DNA of 64,000 nt from JBBDYG01 sp040901765 (GTDB lineage: Bacteria; Planctomycetota; Planctomycetia; Pirellulales; Lacipirellulaceae): NCBI GenBank assembly GCA_040901765.1, contig JBBDYG010000105.1, positions 1 through 64,000 on the forward strand. Reading direction: 5' to 3'. Position numbers and translations under genes: made by a program. Shown piece by piece: positions 8,518 to 17,471 of this stretch (its first letter is position 1; every line of letters starts with the position of its first letter). The notes beneath the pieces were generated by a model. The model was not told the origin of the DNA, did not search any database, and saw only the letters and a program-made list of their open reading frames with translations.

Positions 8518-8664
8518 CTAGGCGGGGACGCAAAGTCGTTGAATTAGAAGCGTGCGCAGATTCTCGCGCCCGCCAGTCCAGGCCACCTCCTTGGCCCGTT
8601 CTTCACCAAACTTTCCGAAAACGTCCTCCTTGAAAAGAGCCACCCCTTCTGCTATGGTGTACAT
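8518..8664 (-). CDS. Possible 48-residue small protein
   Basis: A short frame starts at an ATG (MYTIAEGVALF) and ends at a TAG at 8518. It has an even mix of charged and hydrophobic residues and no repeat-like composition, unlike the sequence just to its right. I do not recognise it. It could be a real small gene, the remnant of a longer one, or chance. Nothing around it indicates a role. Confidence 0.3.
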   Translation of the reverse strand: MYTIAEGVALFKEDVFGKFGEERAKEVAWTGGRENLRTLLIQRLCVPA

Positions 8665-8679
8665 GCGTGCTAATCCTGC

Positions 8680-8850
8680 CCCCTCCCCTAACCCCTCCCC
8701 CCGAACGGAGGAGGGGAAGCGGATTGCTGCTGTTGTGGCATGGTCTCCCGACCATGCCANNNNNNNNNNCCCCACACCGGTGACCGAAGGTCTCCCAATT
8801 GGGCTCGGAGACCTGCGGTCCTCGTCTGCGGGGTCGGGAGACCCGCGCAC
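8680..8850. repeat. Cluster of palindromic repeats around an assembly gap
   Basis: Three elements lie in this stretch. A C-rich/G-rich hairpin covers 8680-8715, a 9-bp hairpin (8736-8744 / 8751-8759) has CATGGT arms, and a GGGTCGGGAGACCC palindrome lies near 8829-8846. The second hairpin runs straight into ten Ns. The GGTCGGGAGACCC unit recurs at about 54619-54640 inside a coding end. Confidence 0.6.
8760..8769. other. Run of ten Ns (scaffold gap)
   Basis: Ten undetermined bases directly follow a palindrome. The assembly probably broke at this repeat, so the true gap length may not be ten bases. Confidence 0.95.
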
Positions 8851-8893
8851 CACAGCTTTCACTCCCAGTCCCCAGCCCCCAGCCTCTTAACTC

Positions 8894-9781
8894 ATGCCCC
8901 TCCCCTGGCCCGATTACGACCTGCTCGACTTCGGCGCTGGCCGTAAGCTCGAACGCTTCGGCGAGTTGGTGCTCGACCGACCCTGTTCGGCGGCCGCGCG
9001 CGAAACTCCGCACGACGCCGCGCTTTGGAAAACGGCAACCGGGAAGTTCATGGGCGACCGGGCCGCTGAAGGCGAATGGTGGCCGCCGCTACGGAAGTGG
9101 ACGACCAAAGAATGGTCGATTCGTGCGCCGGAGGAAATGTCGTTCGAATTGAGCCTCGCGGCACTCCCCTCGGGCCAAGTCGGCGTCTTTCCCGAGCAGG
9201 CCGCGAGTTGGCAGTGGATCGCGCAGCAGGTAACGCGGCAAGTGCGGCCGCTGAAGATTCTCAATCTGTTCGCGTACACCGGCGCGAGCACGCTCGCCGC
9301 CGCGAGCGCCGCCGTCGCCGCGGGTCGCGAGATCGAGATCGTTCACGTCGATGCCGCGTCGAGCGTTGTCGAGCGCGCCAGCCGCAATGCGGAACTGTCG
9401 CAGCTTACCACGTGCAACCTGCGGTGGATCGTGGAAGACGCGATGAAATTCTGCGAGCGCGAAGTCCGCCGCGGCAACCGCTATGACGGAGTGATTCTCG
9501 ACCCGCCCACCTACGGACACGGACTAAGGAATGAACATTGGACAATCGACGACCACCTGTTTCCGTTGCTCCAGCTATGTGGCGAACTGACCGACCGCCA
9601 GCCGGCATTCGTGCTCGCCACTTGCCACACGCCCCAAATCGGCATGGCGGAGCTTGGCGCGTACGTGGCGGACGGCATCTTCGGCGAGTGCGGCCAACCC
9701 CCCGCCACGGGAAAGCTCCTGCTCACCACGGCCGACGGGCGCACCTTACCCAGCGGCGTATTTGCCCGCTGGCCGAAGTGA
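8894..9781 (+). CDS. SAM-dependent methyltransferase (RlmI/RlmK-like)
   Basis: This 295-residue class I methyltransferase has the SAM-binding NLFAYTGAST near residues 117-126, an acidic residue in VHVDAA, and the catalytic-loop LDPPTYGHG. This pattern matches the rRNA cytosine/guanine methyltransferase group (Methyltrans_SAM, RlmI/RlmK-like), but no N-terminal PUA domain is present, so the substrate cannot be set. It stands alone between a repeat cluster and a toxin-antitoxin pair on the same strand. Confidence 0.82.
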   Translation: MPLPWPDYDLLDFGAGRKLERFGELVLDRPCSAAARETPHDAALWKTATGKFMGDRAAEGEWWPPLRKWTTKEWSIRAPEEMSFELSLAALPSGQVGVFPEQAASWQWIAQQVTRQVRPLKILNLFAYTGASTLAAASAAVAAGREIEIVHVDAASSVVERASRNAELSQLTTCNLRWIVEDAMKFCEREVRRGNRYDGVILDPPTYGHGLRNEHWTIDDHLFPLLQLCGELTDRQPAFVLATCHTPQIGMAELGAYVADGIFGECGQPPATGKLLLTTADGRTLPSGVFARWPK

Positions 9782-9818
9782 ACCCTGGAAGCCGCTGTCG
9801 CGTCTTTGGGAGCATGCG

Positions 9819-9839
9819 TGCTATAATGGAGGCGAGGAG
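9819..9839 (+). promoter_or_regulatory. Extended -10 promoter and ribosome site of the toxin-antitoxin pair
   Basis: TGC-TATAAT at 9819-9827 forms an extended -10 element without a good -35. GAGGAG at 9834-9839 lies nine bases before the ATG of the antitoxin gene. Toxin-antitoxin promoters are usually autoregulated, but no clear operator repeat is visible here. Confidence 0.55.
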
Positions 9840-9847
9840 TTAATTGC

Positions 9848-10072
9848 ATGACATTGGTAAAAGTCGCAATGCTGGAGGATCAACTCTGCATCGTTCTGCC
9901 TCCTAAAATGGCAGCGAAGCTCGGCGCTGCACCCGGAAAGGAACTCGCAACATCCGATACCGAGCGCGGCGTCGAATTGATTAAGGGCACGTCTGAAGAG
10001 CAGATTCAGATGCAATTGGCCGAGCAAATCATGGATGAAGACAGAGAAGTCTTACGACGCCTTGCCGAGTGA
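9848..10072 (+). CDS. AbrB/MazE-like antitoxin
   Basis: This 74-residue acidic protein has an N-terminal half that reads like a swapped-hairpin AbrB fold (a LPPKMAAKLGAAPG segment near residues 17-30). A charged C-terminal helix follows (EEQIQMQLAEQIMDEDREVL) and would bind the toxin. It directly precedes a Doc-type toxin gene with a three-base gap. Such antitoxins bind their own promoter and neutralise the toxin. Confidence 0.75.
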   Translation: MTLVKVAMLEDQLCIVLPPKMAAKLGAAPGKELATSDTERGVELIKGTSEEQIQMQLAEQIMDEDREVLRRLAE

Positions 10073-10075
10073 CGC

Positions 10076-10471
10076 ATGGAAGCCGAACCCATTTGGATTG
10101 AACCGGGAGTCGTTGAGAAGGTTCACGAGCAACAGCTCGAACTGCACGGCGGCCAGGAGGGCATCCGTGACCGCGGCATGCTGGAATCGGCACTCGGTCG
10201 GCCCCGCAATCTGTGGGCGTATTCCGACCCGCGGCCGGATGCGGCACAGCTTGCTGCCTCTTACGCCTTCGGGATCGCAAAGAATCACCCGTTTGTCGAT
10301 GGCAACAAACGGACTGCGTTTGTCGCCTGTCGCTTATTCCTATCGCGAAATGGCTATACTGTTCAGGCGACGCAGGAGGACAAGTACCAAACGTTTCTCG
10401 CACTCGCCGCCGGAGAATTGTCCGAAGAACAACTCGCCGCGTGGCTTCGCGAGCGCGTTCAACCGGCGTAA
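10076..10471 (+). CDS. doc: Doc-type toxin (Fic/Doc family)
   Basis: This 131-residue protein has the Fic/Doc core HPFVDGNKRT (71-80), containing the conserved His, acidic residue, Gly-Asn and Arg. Length and sequence match Doc, a kinase that phosphorylates elongation factor EF-Tu in the characterised phage P1 system, and not the larger Fic AMP-transferases. Its start follows the antitoxin stop by three bases, so the two are co-translated. All active-site residues appear intact. Confidence 0.9.
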   Translation: MEAEPIWIEPGVVEKVHEQQLELHGGQEGIRDRGMLESALGRPRNLWAYSDPRPDAAQLAASYAFGIAKNHPFVDGNKRTAFVACRLFLSRNGYTVQATQEDKYQTFLALAAGELSEEQLAAWLRERVQPA

Positions 10472-10478
10472 GGCCTTG

Positions 10479-10679
10479 TTACTCCGCCGCCGCGGGCATC
10501 GGCGCCTGTTCCTGCCCGCCGGGCAATTCGGATTCGTCGTTCGTCAGCACATACACCGCCATCCCGACCAGCATCAGCACGACCGCCCAGAACCGCCAGT
10601 CATGGTGAATCTTTTTTTTCGCCGCCCCGTGGCCGCTCTGGTTATGATGGCCGTGCTCGTGATGAGTTTGCTTCGACAT
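10479..10679 (-). CDS. Small His-rich single-pass membrane protein
   Basis: This 66-residue protein has a His-rich N-terminus (HHEHGHHNQSGHG), one membrane helix (about residues 29-46, starting at WRFWAVVLML) and an acidic C-terminal tail. The His-rich segment could bind metal, but that is inference. It stands convergent with the Doc gene and divergent from the SpoIIAA-like gene. I do not recognise a family. Confidence 0.6.
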   Translation of the reverse strand: MSKQTHHEHGHHNQSGHGAAKKKIHHDWRFWAVVLMLVGMAVYVLTNDESELPGGQEQAPMPAAAE

Positions 10680-10848
10680 TACTGTGCGTACCTGTAAGAG
10701 GCGCTAATTGGCGACAAATTCCAACCGCACAAGCATAGCACACGCTCGGCGGCGAGGCACGACCGGCAGGGGCGCTTGCCGCCGACCCAATTTGGCGATA
10801 GAAAAACGCTTTCGCCACTTCATATTTCCTCTCACTGGGAGCCTTGCC

Positions 10849-11208
10849 ATGCCGGACAATATCGAAGTCGTTGCCGTGGGCAATACGCTGGAAGTCAGCC
10901 TGACCGGAAAGCTCACCAAAGAGGCCTACGAAATCCTCGTGCCGGCCGTCGATGAGCAAATCAAATCGCAGGGCAAGGTGCGGATCCTCGTGCAGATGCA
11001 TGACTTCCACGGCTGGACCGCCGGCGCCCTGTGGGAAGACACCAAGTTCGACCTCAAGCACTGGCGCGACATCGAGCGCTTGGCGATCGTCGGCGAAACG
11101 AAGTGGGAGCAGGGCATGGCTACCTTCTGCAAGCCCTTCACCACGGCCAAGATAAAGTACTTCGACCACTCGAAGCTGGAAGAAGCGCGTGCCTGGCTGG
11201 CAGAGTGA
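10849..11208 (+). CDS. SpoIIAA-like (STAS-fold) protein
   Basis: This 119-residue protein resembles the SpoIIAA-like family (PF11964). It has an N-terminal strand pair, a LTKEAYE helix start, RILVQMHDFHGW, a FDLKHW helix start, ERLAIVGETKWEQ and a final KLEEARAWL helix. Such proteins have a CRAL-TRIO/STAS-like fold, and their biochemical role is unclear. The ATG at 10849 gives the family's usual length; the longer upstream reading is Arg-rich and unlikely to be translated. Confidence 0.8.
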   Translation: MPDNIEVVAVGNTLEVSLTGKLTKEAYEILVPAVDEQIKSQGKVRILVQMHDFHGWTAGALWEDTKFDLKHWRDIERLAIVGETKWEQGMATFCKPFTTAKIKYFDHSKLEEARAWLAE

Positions 11209-11214
11209 ATGCCA

Positions 11215-12102
11215 TCAATCTGCGAACAACTTGCCGCTCGTCGCTTCGAGCCAAACTTTTGTCGGTTCAATTAAGCGACTGACACGCTCGACCTCCGCGA
11301 GATCGGCGTTCACAGTGCGGCCGCCGGGTTGACTGGGATCAAAGTGGCTGTGGAATTCCTGCAAGACCTCGGGCGAATCGGAAAGGTGACAGAATTTAAT
11401 GATTCGCCGTAGCATCTCTTCGCCGATGTCTTCCAGGCGACATTCCATGTAGCGATTGGGGGGTAGCTCGCGGCCAGCCCGGCAAGCGCGTTCGACGCAC
11501 ATCCGCCACTGCATGGCGCACGTTTCGAGCAGGCCCGTGTCGCGGAGCATCTGGTCCATGCCGGGCAGCCGCGGCCCCCAGACGGCGGGGCCGACGGCGC
11601 CGCCCAAGCGGGACGCCAGCGCCCGACGGAGGAATTCGCGAGCGTAATGCGGCATCTGCCGCGGACGCATCTCTTTGAGCCGCTGCCACACTCGTCCCGG
11701 CTTTACGCCGGTTGCGTGCTGTTCCCAATAGCGGCGGATCGAAAGGACCGACTGCAAGCCGTCGCGCATCACGTGGACGAAATAACAATTGGGAAGTACT
11801 CGATCGACAAATTCAAGCCGAAGCGCGTTACTGGGCGTTTTTTCCAGCAACCGCTCTTTCCCCGCTTCGCGGACTTGCCGAGCGAGTCCACGGCGGATGT
11901 GCTGGCACACTTCAGGCCGCGCATCGGCTGCCGAAAGCACGTCGGACTTGCCGTCGTTGCCGTACTTCCACAAAATTCGTGGTTCTTCGATCAGATGCAA
12001 CTGTGGGTGCGCCTTGAGCACCAGGCTAAGGAGCGTCGTGCCGGAGCGGGGGGCGCCCACAATGACGATTGGCGTTTTGAGAATATCGGCGTCGCTGGTC
12101 AC
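11215..12102 (-). CDS. Sulfotransferase family protein
   Basis: This 295-residue protein has the 5'-phosphosulfate-binding loop GAPRSGTTLL near residue 16 and the 3'-phosphate site VHVMRDGLQSVLSIR near residue 110. It would move a sulfo group from PAPS to a carbohydrate or similar acceptor. It overlaps the stop of the upstream glycosyltransferase by four bases, so the two are translationally coupled and may act on the same glycan. Confidence 0.85.
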   Translation of the reverse strand: MTSDADILKTPIVIVGAPRSGTTLLSLVLKAHPQLHLIEEPRILWKYGNDGKSDVLSAADARPEVCQHIRRGLARQVREAGKERLLEKTPSNALRLEFVDRVLPNCYFVHVMRDGLQSVLSIRRYWEQHATGVKPGRVWQRLKEMRPRQMPHYAREFLRRALASRLGGAVGPAVWGPRLPGMDQMLRDTGLLETCAMQWRMCVERACRAGRELPPNRYMECRLEDIGEEMLRRIIKFCHLSDSPEVLQEFHSHFDPSQPGGRTVNADLAEVERVSRLIEPTKVWLEATSGKLFAD

Positions 12103-13319
12103 TTCCGTTTCCTTTGCGATTGACAGTACTCGACCGCGGCGACGAATCCATCGACCATTCGCGGCACCGTAAATTCCTCTCGGGCAGTTTGAAGGGCAGC
12201 GGCGCTCATGCGATCTCGCAACTCGTTGTCGTCCAGCAGCCGGCCAATGGCGCTAGCCAAATCGGACACACTGCCGTCCTTATAGAGCAGGCCGTTGGTT
12301 TCGTGAGCAAGGGCGACGATCTCCGGATTCTGCCGCTCGACCGCGTCGCACGTAACGACTGGCACGCCATAACCAAAAGCATGAAGGATGCTGAGTCCGA
12401 TGTTCGCCGGATAGACGAACGCATCGGCGCTCAGGAACCACGGCGCCAGGGACATCTCGTCGTACATGCTCCCCACGAACCGTACTTGGTCGGCCATTTG
12501 ATGTTGATCCACCAATTCCTGGAGGCGCGCCTCCTCATTGCCGCCGCTGCCGATAAGAATCGTCACCAATCGCGGGAAGCGAGCGCGAAGTTGAGCAGCG
12601 GCTTCGATAAGCAGGTCAACCCGATTAAGAGGATCGAAGCGCGATACGAAGAGCAACACCTGGCGGTCCCGTAGGCCGTGGTCGTCTTGAAACTGTCGAA
12701 GTCGCTGCGGATCGGCAAGCCAAGCGTGCCGCGCCTCCGCGATGCGCGTTTGGTCGATCGCGTTGGCGGCGACAAACACCCGCTGGCGGTGCATGCCCGA
12801 CTCGATGAGCCGCTCGGCGGTCACACGGTCGTAGAGCAGCACGGCGGTAGCGAGGCGCGTGACCGTTTCGCGGACTATCCGCCTCACTCCGTGTTCGCGT
12901 TTAGAATAACCGTGACCCCACAAGATCACTGGCTTACCATTCCAGCGTGCCCGCATCAGCGAGGGAATCAATGACAGGTAGCGGACGTTCCAAGAAAAGA
13001 GAAGCACATCGGCGTCTTTCCGCCCAGCCGCCTGCCACTGGGCGCGATGCCAACGGATTATCTGGCCCGCGAACTTTCGGTGCCACATGGGCACAAAATG
13101 TCCCTCGAAACCGTCGGGTTCGACGTTTGGAATGCCGGGCGCTTCACCGTACAGCAACGTGAGGTTGATTCCCGGGCGGTGGGCCAGCTCGCGAAATACG
13201 GGCAAGCGGTATTTGGCCAGTGAGGGCTGTTCCACGACGAAATGAATCGAGCTCGCGCCAGAATTATCCGAGTCTCCGCCACACGGATTGGAGTTCGATT
13301 CGGAGGATGCGAGCGCCAT
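12099..13319 (-). CDS. Glycosyltransferase family 4 (GT-B fold)
   Basis: This protein of about 406 residues has a Rossmann-like N-terminal half (HFVVEQPSLAKYRLPVF) and a C-terminal GT4 domain. The latter contains LLFVSRFDPLNRVDLLI, a VRFVGSMYD motif and FVYPANIGLSILHAFGYGVPVVT, where an Ala replaces the first acidic residue of the usual ExxxE. It likely adds a sugar to a surface polysaccharide. The start is set at the ATG at 13319. The sulfotransferase follows with a four-base overlap. Confidence 0.82.
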   Translation of the reverse strand: MALASSESNSNPCGGDSDNSGASSIHFVVEQPSLAKYRLPVFRELAHRPGINLTLLYGEAPGIPNVEPDGFEGHFVPMWHRKFAGQIIRWHRAQWQAAGRKDADVLLFSWNVRYLSLIPSLMRARWNGKPVILWGHGYSKREHGVRRIVRETVTRLATAVLLYDRVTAERLIESGMHRQRVFVAANAIDQTRIAEARHAWLADPQRLRQFQDDHGLRDRQVLLFVSRFDPLNRVDLLIEAAAQLRARFPRLVTILIGSGGNEEARLQELVDQHQMADQVRFVGSMYDEMSLAPWFLSADAFVYPANIGLSILHAFGYGVPVVTCDAVERQNPEIVALAHETNGLLYKDGSVSDLASAIGRLLDDNELRDRMSAAALQTAREEFTVPRMVDGFVAAVEYCQSQRKRK

Positions 13320-13438
13320 GTCCGAAAGCTTAGATGAGTGGCAGGCCAGTGTCACGTTTCATCGTACCAGACGGGCAACGGGTAGGCATTGGAAGTGTCG
13401 ATTAGGCGGGTTATGCGACTTGGGCGTGCAACTCAACG

Positions 13439-16400
13439 CTATAACGGCTCGGCGCGTAGCTCCGCTCCTCGAGCGCCAAGATTCCCGTAGCGATGGTAGA
13501 CCCGCGTAAAGCTCTGTTCTTGTACGTACCAGACCAGTTCGACGCGGCCATGAGCTGACACCGGCGAGTCGGCTACATAGTAACCAACTTCCGCGGCGAC
13601 TCGGCGAATCGAATTGGGCACTCGTTCGGGCGACGCATAACGGAGCCGGTCGGTGTCGCCCATGCGGATGAAGTCGGCCAGGGCGTCGTCGGTTTCTTCG
13701 ACGAACTCGATCGCCCCAGCCCAGGGGTCGGTAAGGCGATCTAGCGCTTCGACCGCCGCGTCGCCGGCACAATCGGGAGGCGTGCTGATGACAACTCGCG
13801 CACCCACAGCCCTAGCCGCCGCGGCCCGGGCGAAGATGTCGAACCGCTTGTCGTCTGCGTGGACGCGCACCCGCACTCGGCCGTAAGGCAAGTAACGGCG
13901 CAGGTTGTCTTCGCCCAACAATCGAAAGTGATCGTGCGATTGGAGGAACTCGAGCCGTGCCCAATGATCGTAACTCTGAATCGCCGCAATCACCCGCTCT
14001 CGTTCATGTGTCGGAGCGTCCGACATCTCAACGGCAGTTGTCAATTCAGCCAGCAAGGGATCGCCCGGCAGGCGCGCCTCTTTGCCGGTTGGCTCACCTT
14101 CAAACGCCATCAAGGGAACGACGTAGTTTGGGCCTCCCGCTTTGAGGCCTGGTCCGACCACGCTCTTACCCATGCCGCCGAACGGCTGCCTCAGCACAAT
14201 TGCACCGGTCGTCGGGCGGTTGATGTACAGGTTGCCCGCGCGGATGCGCTGCTGCCAAATCTCGTGCTCGCGGTGGTCGAGACTTTCGAGGCCGGAAGTC
14301 AAACCGTAGCCGGTGGCATTTACCAGGTCGATCGCCTCGTGCAAATTACTGGCGCGAAGCACGCCTAGCACGGGGCCGAAAAGCTCGGTGCAATGCGTAA
14401 AATTTCCGGCAGCGACGTCCCATTTCACACCGGGTCCGACGAGGCCGGGATTGCCATCCACGTGGAGCCGGGGCATAACCGCCCACGACTCGCCCGGTTC
14501 GAGTTCCTTGAGGCCCCGCTCCAATTCATCTCGCGGCGGACGAATGAGCGGCCCGAGCTTGGTCGACAACTCCCACGCCGAGCCGATGCGCAGGCTTTCG
14601 ACGGCATCGACTAGCGTTTCGCGGAAGGTCTTATCGTGATAGACCTCGTCTTCGAGAATTAACAGCGACGTGGCGGAGCATTTCTGGCCGCTGTGGCTGA
14701 ACGCTGAGTGGAGCACGTTCTTAATCGCCAGGTCGCGGTCGGCGAGCGCGGTGACGATCGTGGCGTTCTTGCCGCCGGTTTCGGCAAAGAGCGGCAGCGT
14801 CGGTTTATGGCGAAGCATCTCCAACGCCGTGGCAGTGCCGCCGGTGAGAATCACGGCATCAACGCCATCGTGCGAAACCAGCCGCTCGCCCTCCGTCGCC
14901 CCGCTGCACGGGACGAACTGCAACGCTTCCTTGGGAACGCCAGCATTCCAGAAGCATTCGCACAGGCGGTAAGCAATGAGCACCGTGTCGCTCGCCGGCT
15001 TGAGAATCACCGTGTTTCCCGCCGCGAGTGCGGCCGCGATGCCGCCACACGGGATGGCCAGTGGGAAATTCCACGGCGAGACGACGACCACCACGCCTTT
15101 GCCGCGGGCCTTGAGGCCCGGCAGTTCGTGAAGCTCTTGCGCTGATTGGGCGTAGAACCGGCAGAAGTCGATCGCCTCGGAAACCTCGGAATCGCTTTCA
15201 GTGAGCAGCTTGCCTCCGTCCGCGATCATGACTCCTAAGAGATCGGCGCGAGCGGCGCTGAGTTGCTCGGCGACTCGATTAAGAACACTAGTGCGTTCGG
15301 CGGGCGACATCCGCCGCCAGCCGCAGGGATCGGCCTGGGCGCACTTGACGGCGCGGTCAATGTCGTCGCCGATTGCTTGGCGATAGCGACCGACGATGAC
15401 TCCGGGGCGGGACGGGTCGATCGCGTCTCGCACGTGTCGACAATCCCCGATCTCTTCGCCGGCAATCACGAGCGGCACGTCAAGAGCTTGCTCGCCGCGC
15501 AATGGCTGCCATTTGCGTACGATTTCGTCGGCCCACTGGCTGTGTTGGGGCAACGCCCAATCGGTGTCAGGCTCATTATGAAATTGCGAATTGTGGATTG
15601 CGGATTGCGGATTGACAGAAGGTTCTTCAATCCGCAATCCGCGATCCGCAATCCGAAATCCTTCTTTCCGGTCCTGCGTCCGTCGGGGTTCGGCGCTGAG
15701 CGTGGGGATCGCCGTAAAGGAATCGACGAACTGCTGTTCCAGCTTCTGCCACTGAGGGCTATCGACCGTGATATTAAACGCGTGTCGGAGAAAGTTATCG
15801 GGGCCGGTGTTTTCGTCGAGCCGGCGGACGAGATAGCCGATTGCGTAGACGAACTCCTCCTGCTTGCACGCCGGGGCGTAGAGCAGCAGGTTTTGCACCA
15901 GCTCGAATAGCGCGCGGCGTTGGTGGTTGGCCATCCCTTCGAGCATCTCGAATTGTACGAGCTCTAATCCGGGTGGCTGGGGTCGCAGCGCAGCGAAGCC
16001 CCCAGCAGGCTCAAGCTGGGGGCTCGCGGACTCGACCCCAGCCACCCCCGATTGCACCGCAAGCGCGAGGCCGTAGGCGAGCGTGAATAGGTTGTGCGAG
16101 GCGATGCCGAGTCGCACGGCGGCGATATTCTCGGGCTGCATGCCGTAGTGCAGCATCCGCAAATAGTTGGCATCGGTTTCAAGCTTCGTTTTGAACGGCG
16201 CTTGAGGCCAGCCGCGCAGGCTGGCTTCGACGCGCTCCGCTTCCATGTTGGCGCCCTTCACGATGCGGAGCGTCAGGGGCGCACCGCCGCGCTCCAGGCG
16301 GCGTTTGGCCCACTCGGTGAAGCGCTCTTGCGTCGCATACGCATCGGGAATATAGGCTTGCAGCACGAGACCCGCGCGGGCCTGTTCCAACCCGGGCCGA

Positions 16401-17194
16401 TCGAGCGCTTGCATGAACGCCTCGGCCGTTAGCTCTTTATCACGGTACTCCTCCATGTCGAGGTAGACGAACTTGGGCACGACCGTGCCATCCTGCCGCG
16501 TGAACCGGCCGCGCAGCGCGGCGCGAAACAGAAGCTCCAATCGGTCGCACAACACTTCGATCGTGTGCCGGCGGGCGAGGGGCGAGATTTGCGAGTAGAT
16601 TGTCGAAATCTTGACGCTGATGACCTCGATCTCGGGCCGCTGCAGCGCGGTAAGATAGCTCTCGAGCCGTCGCCGGGCGTCGCCCTCGCCCAGCAGCGCT
16701 TCGCCAAGGAAATTGACGTTCATCCGCACGCCTTCCTCGCGGCGGGCTTCCAGATGCTCGCGCAGCAATTCCCGTTCGGCCGGCAGGATGACGTTCGCCG
16801 TCTCATGCTGCATCTTGTCGCGCACGAGCGGCATCGCTACGCCCGGCAAGTACGCCCCGAACGACTGAAAGCCCATCAGCAGCGTTCGCTCCAGTGGGCT
16901 GAAGAACCGCGGCACGCCTTGCACGTCGAGGATGTAGATAAGCTGGTCGGCCGCCCGGCCAGCAACACGCGACCGAAACGCCTGATCGGTCATCTCGACA
17001 AGCGTGGCTTTGTCGCCGGGGTTGTGGATCATACGGTCCAACTCCGCCTGCTGGCGACGTTCCTGCGGCGTCTGCAACTCCCCGGCCCGCTGCTGAAGCT
17101 GCCGGGCTAGCGCAACCGCGTGCTGCACCTCCACCGGCAATGGCGATTGCGGATCGGGATGGAACTCGCCAAGTTTCCATTCGTCTTGACTCAT
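13439..17194 (-). CDS. putA: Bifunctional proline dehydrogenase / glutamate semialdehyde dehydrogenase
   Basis: This 1251-residue PutA oxidises proline to glutamate in two steps. The PRODH domain spans about residues 100-490 (IVKGANMEAERVEA, IASHNLFTLA, FEMLEGMANHQRRA). The aldehyde dehydrogenase spans about 565-1010 (SPWNFPLA, catalytic Glu 805 in AETGGKN, catalytic Cys 839 in SGQKCSA). A C-terminal domain of about 240 residues resembles the extra ALDH-like domain of long PutAs. No DNA-binding ribbon-helix-helix is present at the N-terminus. Two segments are foreign: residues about 383-409 and 513-540 are encoded by dispersed palindromic repeats (15971-16047 and 15581-15661) that keep the frame. 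The first lies inside the PRODH domain just before FEMLEGMA; the second lies in the linker between enzymes. All catalytic residues I can check are intact, so the enzyme may still work. Confidence 0.93.
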   Translation of the reverse strand: MSQDEWKLGEFHPDPQSPLPVEVQHAVALARQLQQRAGELQTPQERRQQAELDRMIHNPGDKATLVEMTDQAFRSRVAGRAADQLIYILDVQGVPRFFSPLERTLLMGFQSFGAYLPGVAMPLVRDKMQHETANVILPAERELLREHLEARREEGVRMNVNFLGEALLGEGDARRRLESYLTALQRPEIEVISVKISTIYSQISPLARRHTIEVLCDRLELLFRAALRGRFTRQDGTVVPKFVYLDMEEYRDKELTAEAFMQALDRPGLEQARAGLVLQAYIPDAYATQERFTEWAKRRLERGGAPLTLRIVKGANMEAERVEASLRGWPQAPFKTKLETDANYLRMLHYGMQPENIAAVRLGIASHNLFTLAYGLALAVQSGVAGVESASPQLEPAGGFAALRPQPPGLELVQFEMLEGMANHQRRALFELVQNLLLYAPACKQEEFVYAIGYLVRRLDENTGPDNFLRHAFNITVDSPQWQKLEQQFVDSFTAIPTLSAEPRRTQDRKEGFRIADRGLRIEEPSVNPQSAIHNSQFHNEPDTDWALPQHSQWADEIVRKWQPLRGEQALDVPLVIAGEEIGDCRHVRDAIDPSRPGVIVGRYRQAIGDDIDRAVKCAQADPCGWRRMSPAERTSVLNRVAEQLSAARADLLGVMIADGGKLLTESDSEVSEAIDFCRFYAQSAQELHELPGLKARGKGVVVVVSPWNFPLAIPCGGIAAALAAGNTVILKPASDTVLIAYRLCECFWNAGVPKEALQFVPCSGATEGERLVSHDGVDAVILTGGTATALEMLRHKPTLPLFAETGGKNATIVTALADRDLAIKNVLHSAFSHSGQKCSATSLLILEDEVYHDKTFRETLVDAVESLRIGSAWELSTKLGPLIRPPRDELERGLKELEPGESWAVMPRLHVDGNPGLVGPGVKWDVAAGNFTHCTELFGPVLGVLRASNLHEAIDLVNATGYGLTSGLESLDHREHEIWQQRIRAGNLYINRPTTGAIVLRQPFGGMGKSVVGPGLKAGGPNYVVPLMAFEGEPTGKEARLPGDPLLAELTTAVEMSDAPTHERERVIAAIQSYDHWARLEFLQSHDHFRLLGEDNLRRYLPYGRVRVRVHADDKRFDIFARAAAARAVGARVVISTPPDCAGDAAVEALDRLTDPWAGAIEFVEETDDALADFIRMGDTDRLRYASPERVPNSIRRVAAEVGYYVADSPVSAHGRVELVWYVQEQSFTRVYHRYGNLGARGAELRAEPL
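15581..15661. repeat. GGATTGC-type palindromic repeat inside putA
   Basis: The left arm is a run of GGATTGC/GGATTG units (about 15590-15614) and the right arm the complementary CAATCC units (15628-15658). The same repeat type occurs at 17995-18030 upstream of smpB. Here it is translated as part of the linker between the two PutA enzyme domains (RIADRGLRIEE...). Confidence 0.8.
15971..16047. repeat. GGTGGCTGGGGTCG palindromic repeat inside putA
   Basis: A 15-bp perfect inverted repeat (15971-15985 / 16033-16047) encloses a second pair with CCCCCAGC / GCTGGGGG. The same family appears at 38174-38299 and 50916-51026. It is translated as residues about 383-409 of PutA. Confidence 0.85.
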
Positions 17195-17215
17195 GGACCG
17201 TTACGACGATCTTTT

Positions 17216-17402
17216 AAACCACGAAGTCATGGAGGACGTGGAGAGGAGAAATAGCCACAATGAGGCACAAAACACGAAAAACGGACTTGTCCACAGATGT
17301 CACAGATACGCGCAGATGATGGATCGTCGGTTGATAATACTCATCTGTGTCCATCTGCGGAATCTGCGGACAAGTTCCTTGTGTCTTTTGTGCCTCTTTG
17401 TG
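17216..17402. repeat. Composite dispersed repeat upstream of putA
   Basis: An ACCACGAAG/GGAGGACGTGG unit (17219-17245) is followed by a long imperfect inverted repeat built from CCACAGATG, GCAGATG and TCTGCGGA units (about 17268-17400). A near copy lies at 49245-49410. The gap between putA and smpB holds nothing else that I can see. Confidence 0.6.
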
Positions 17403-17471
17403 GCTATCCTTCCTTCCTTATCTTGATCGAACGCGCTCCGCTCCGAAGACTCCGCGTCGCGGCTAACGATT

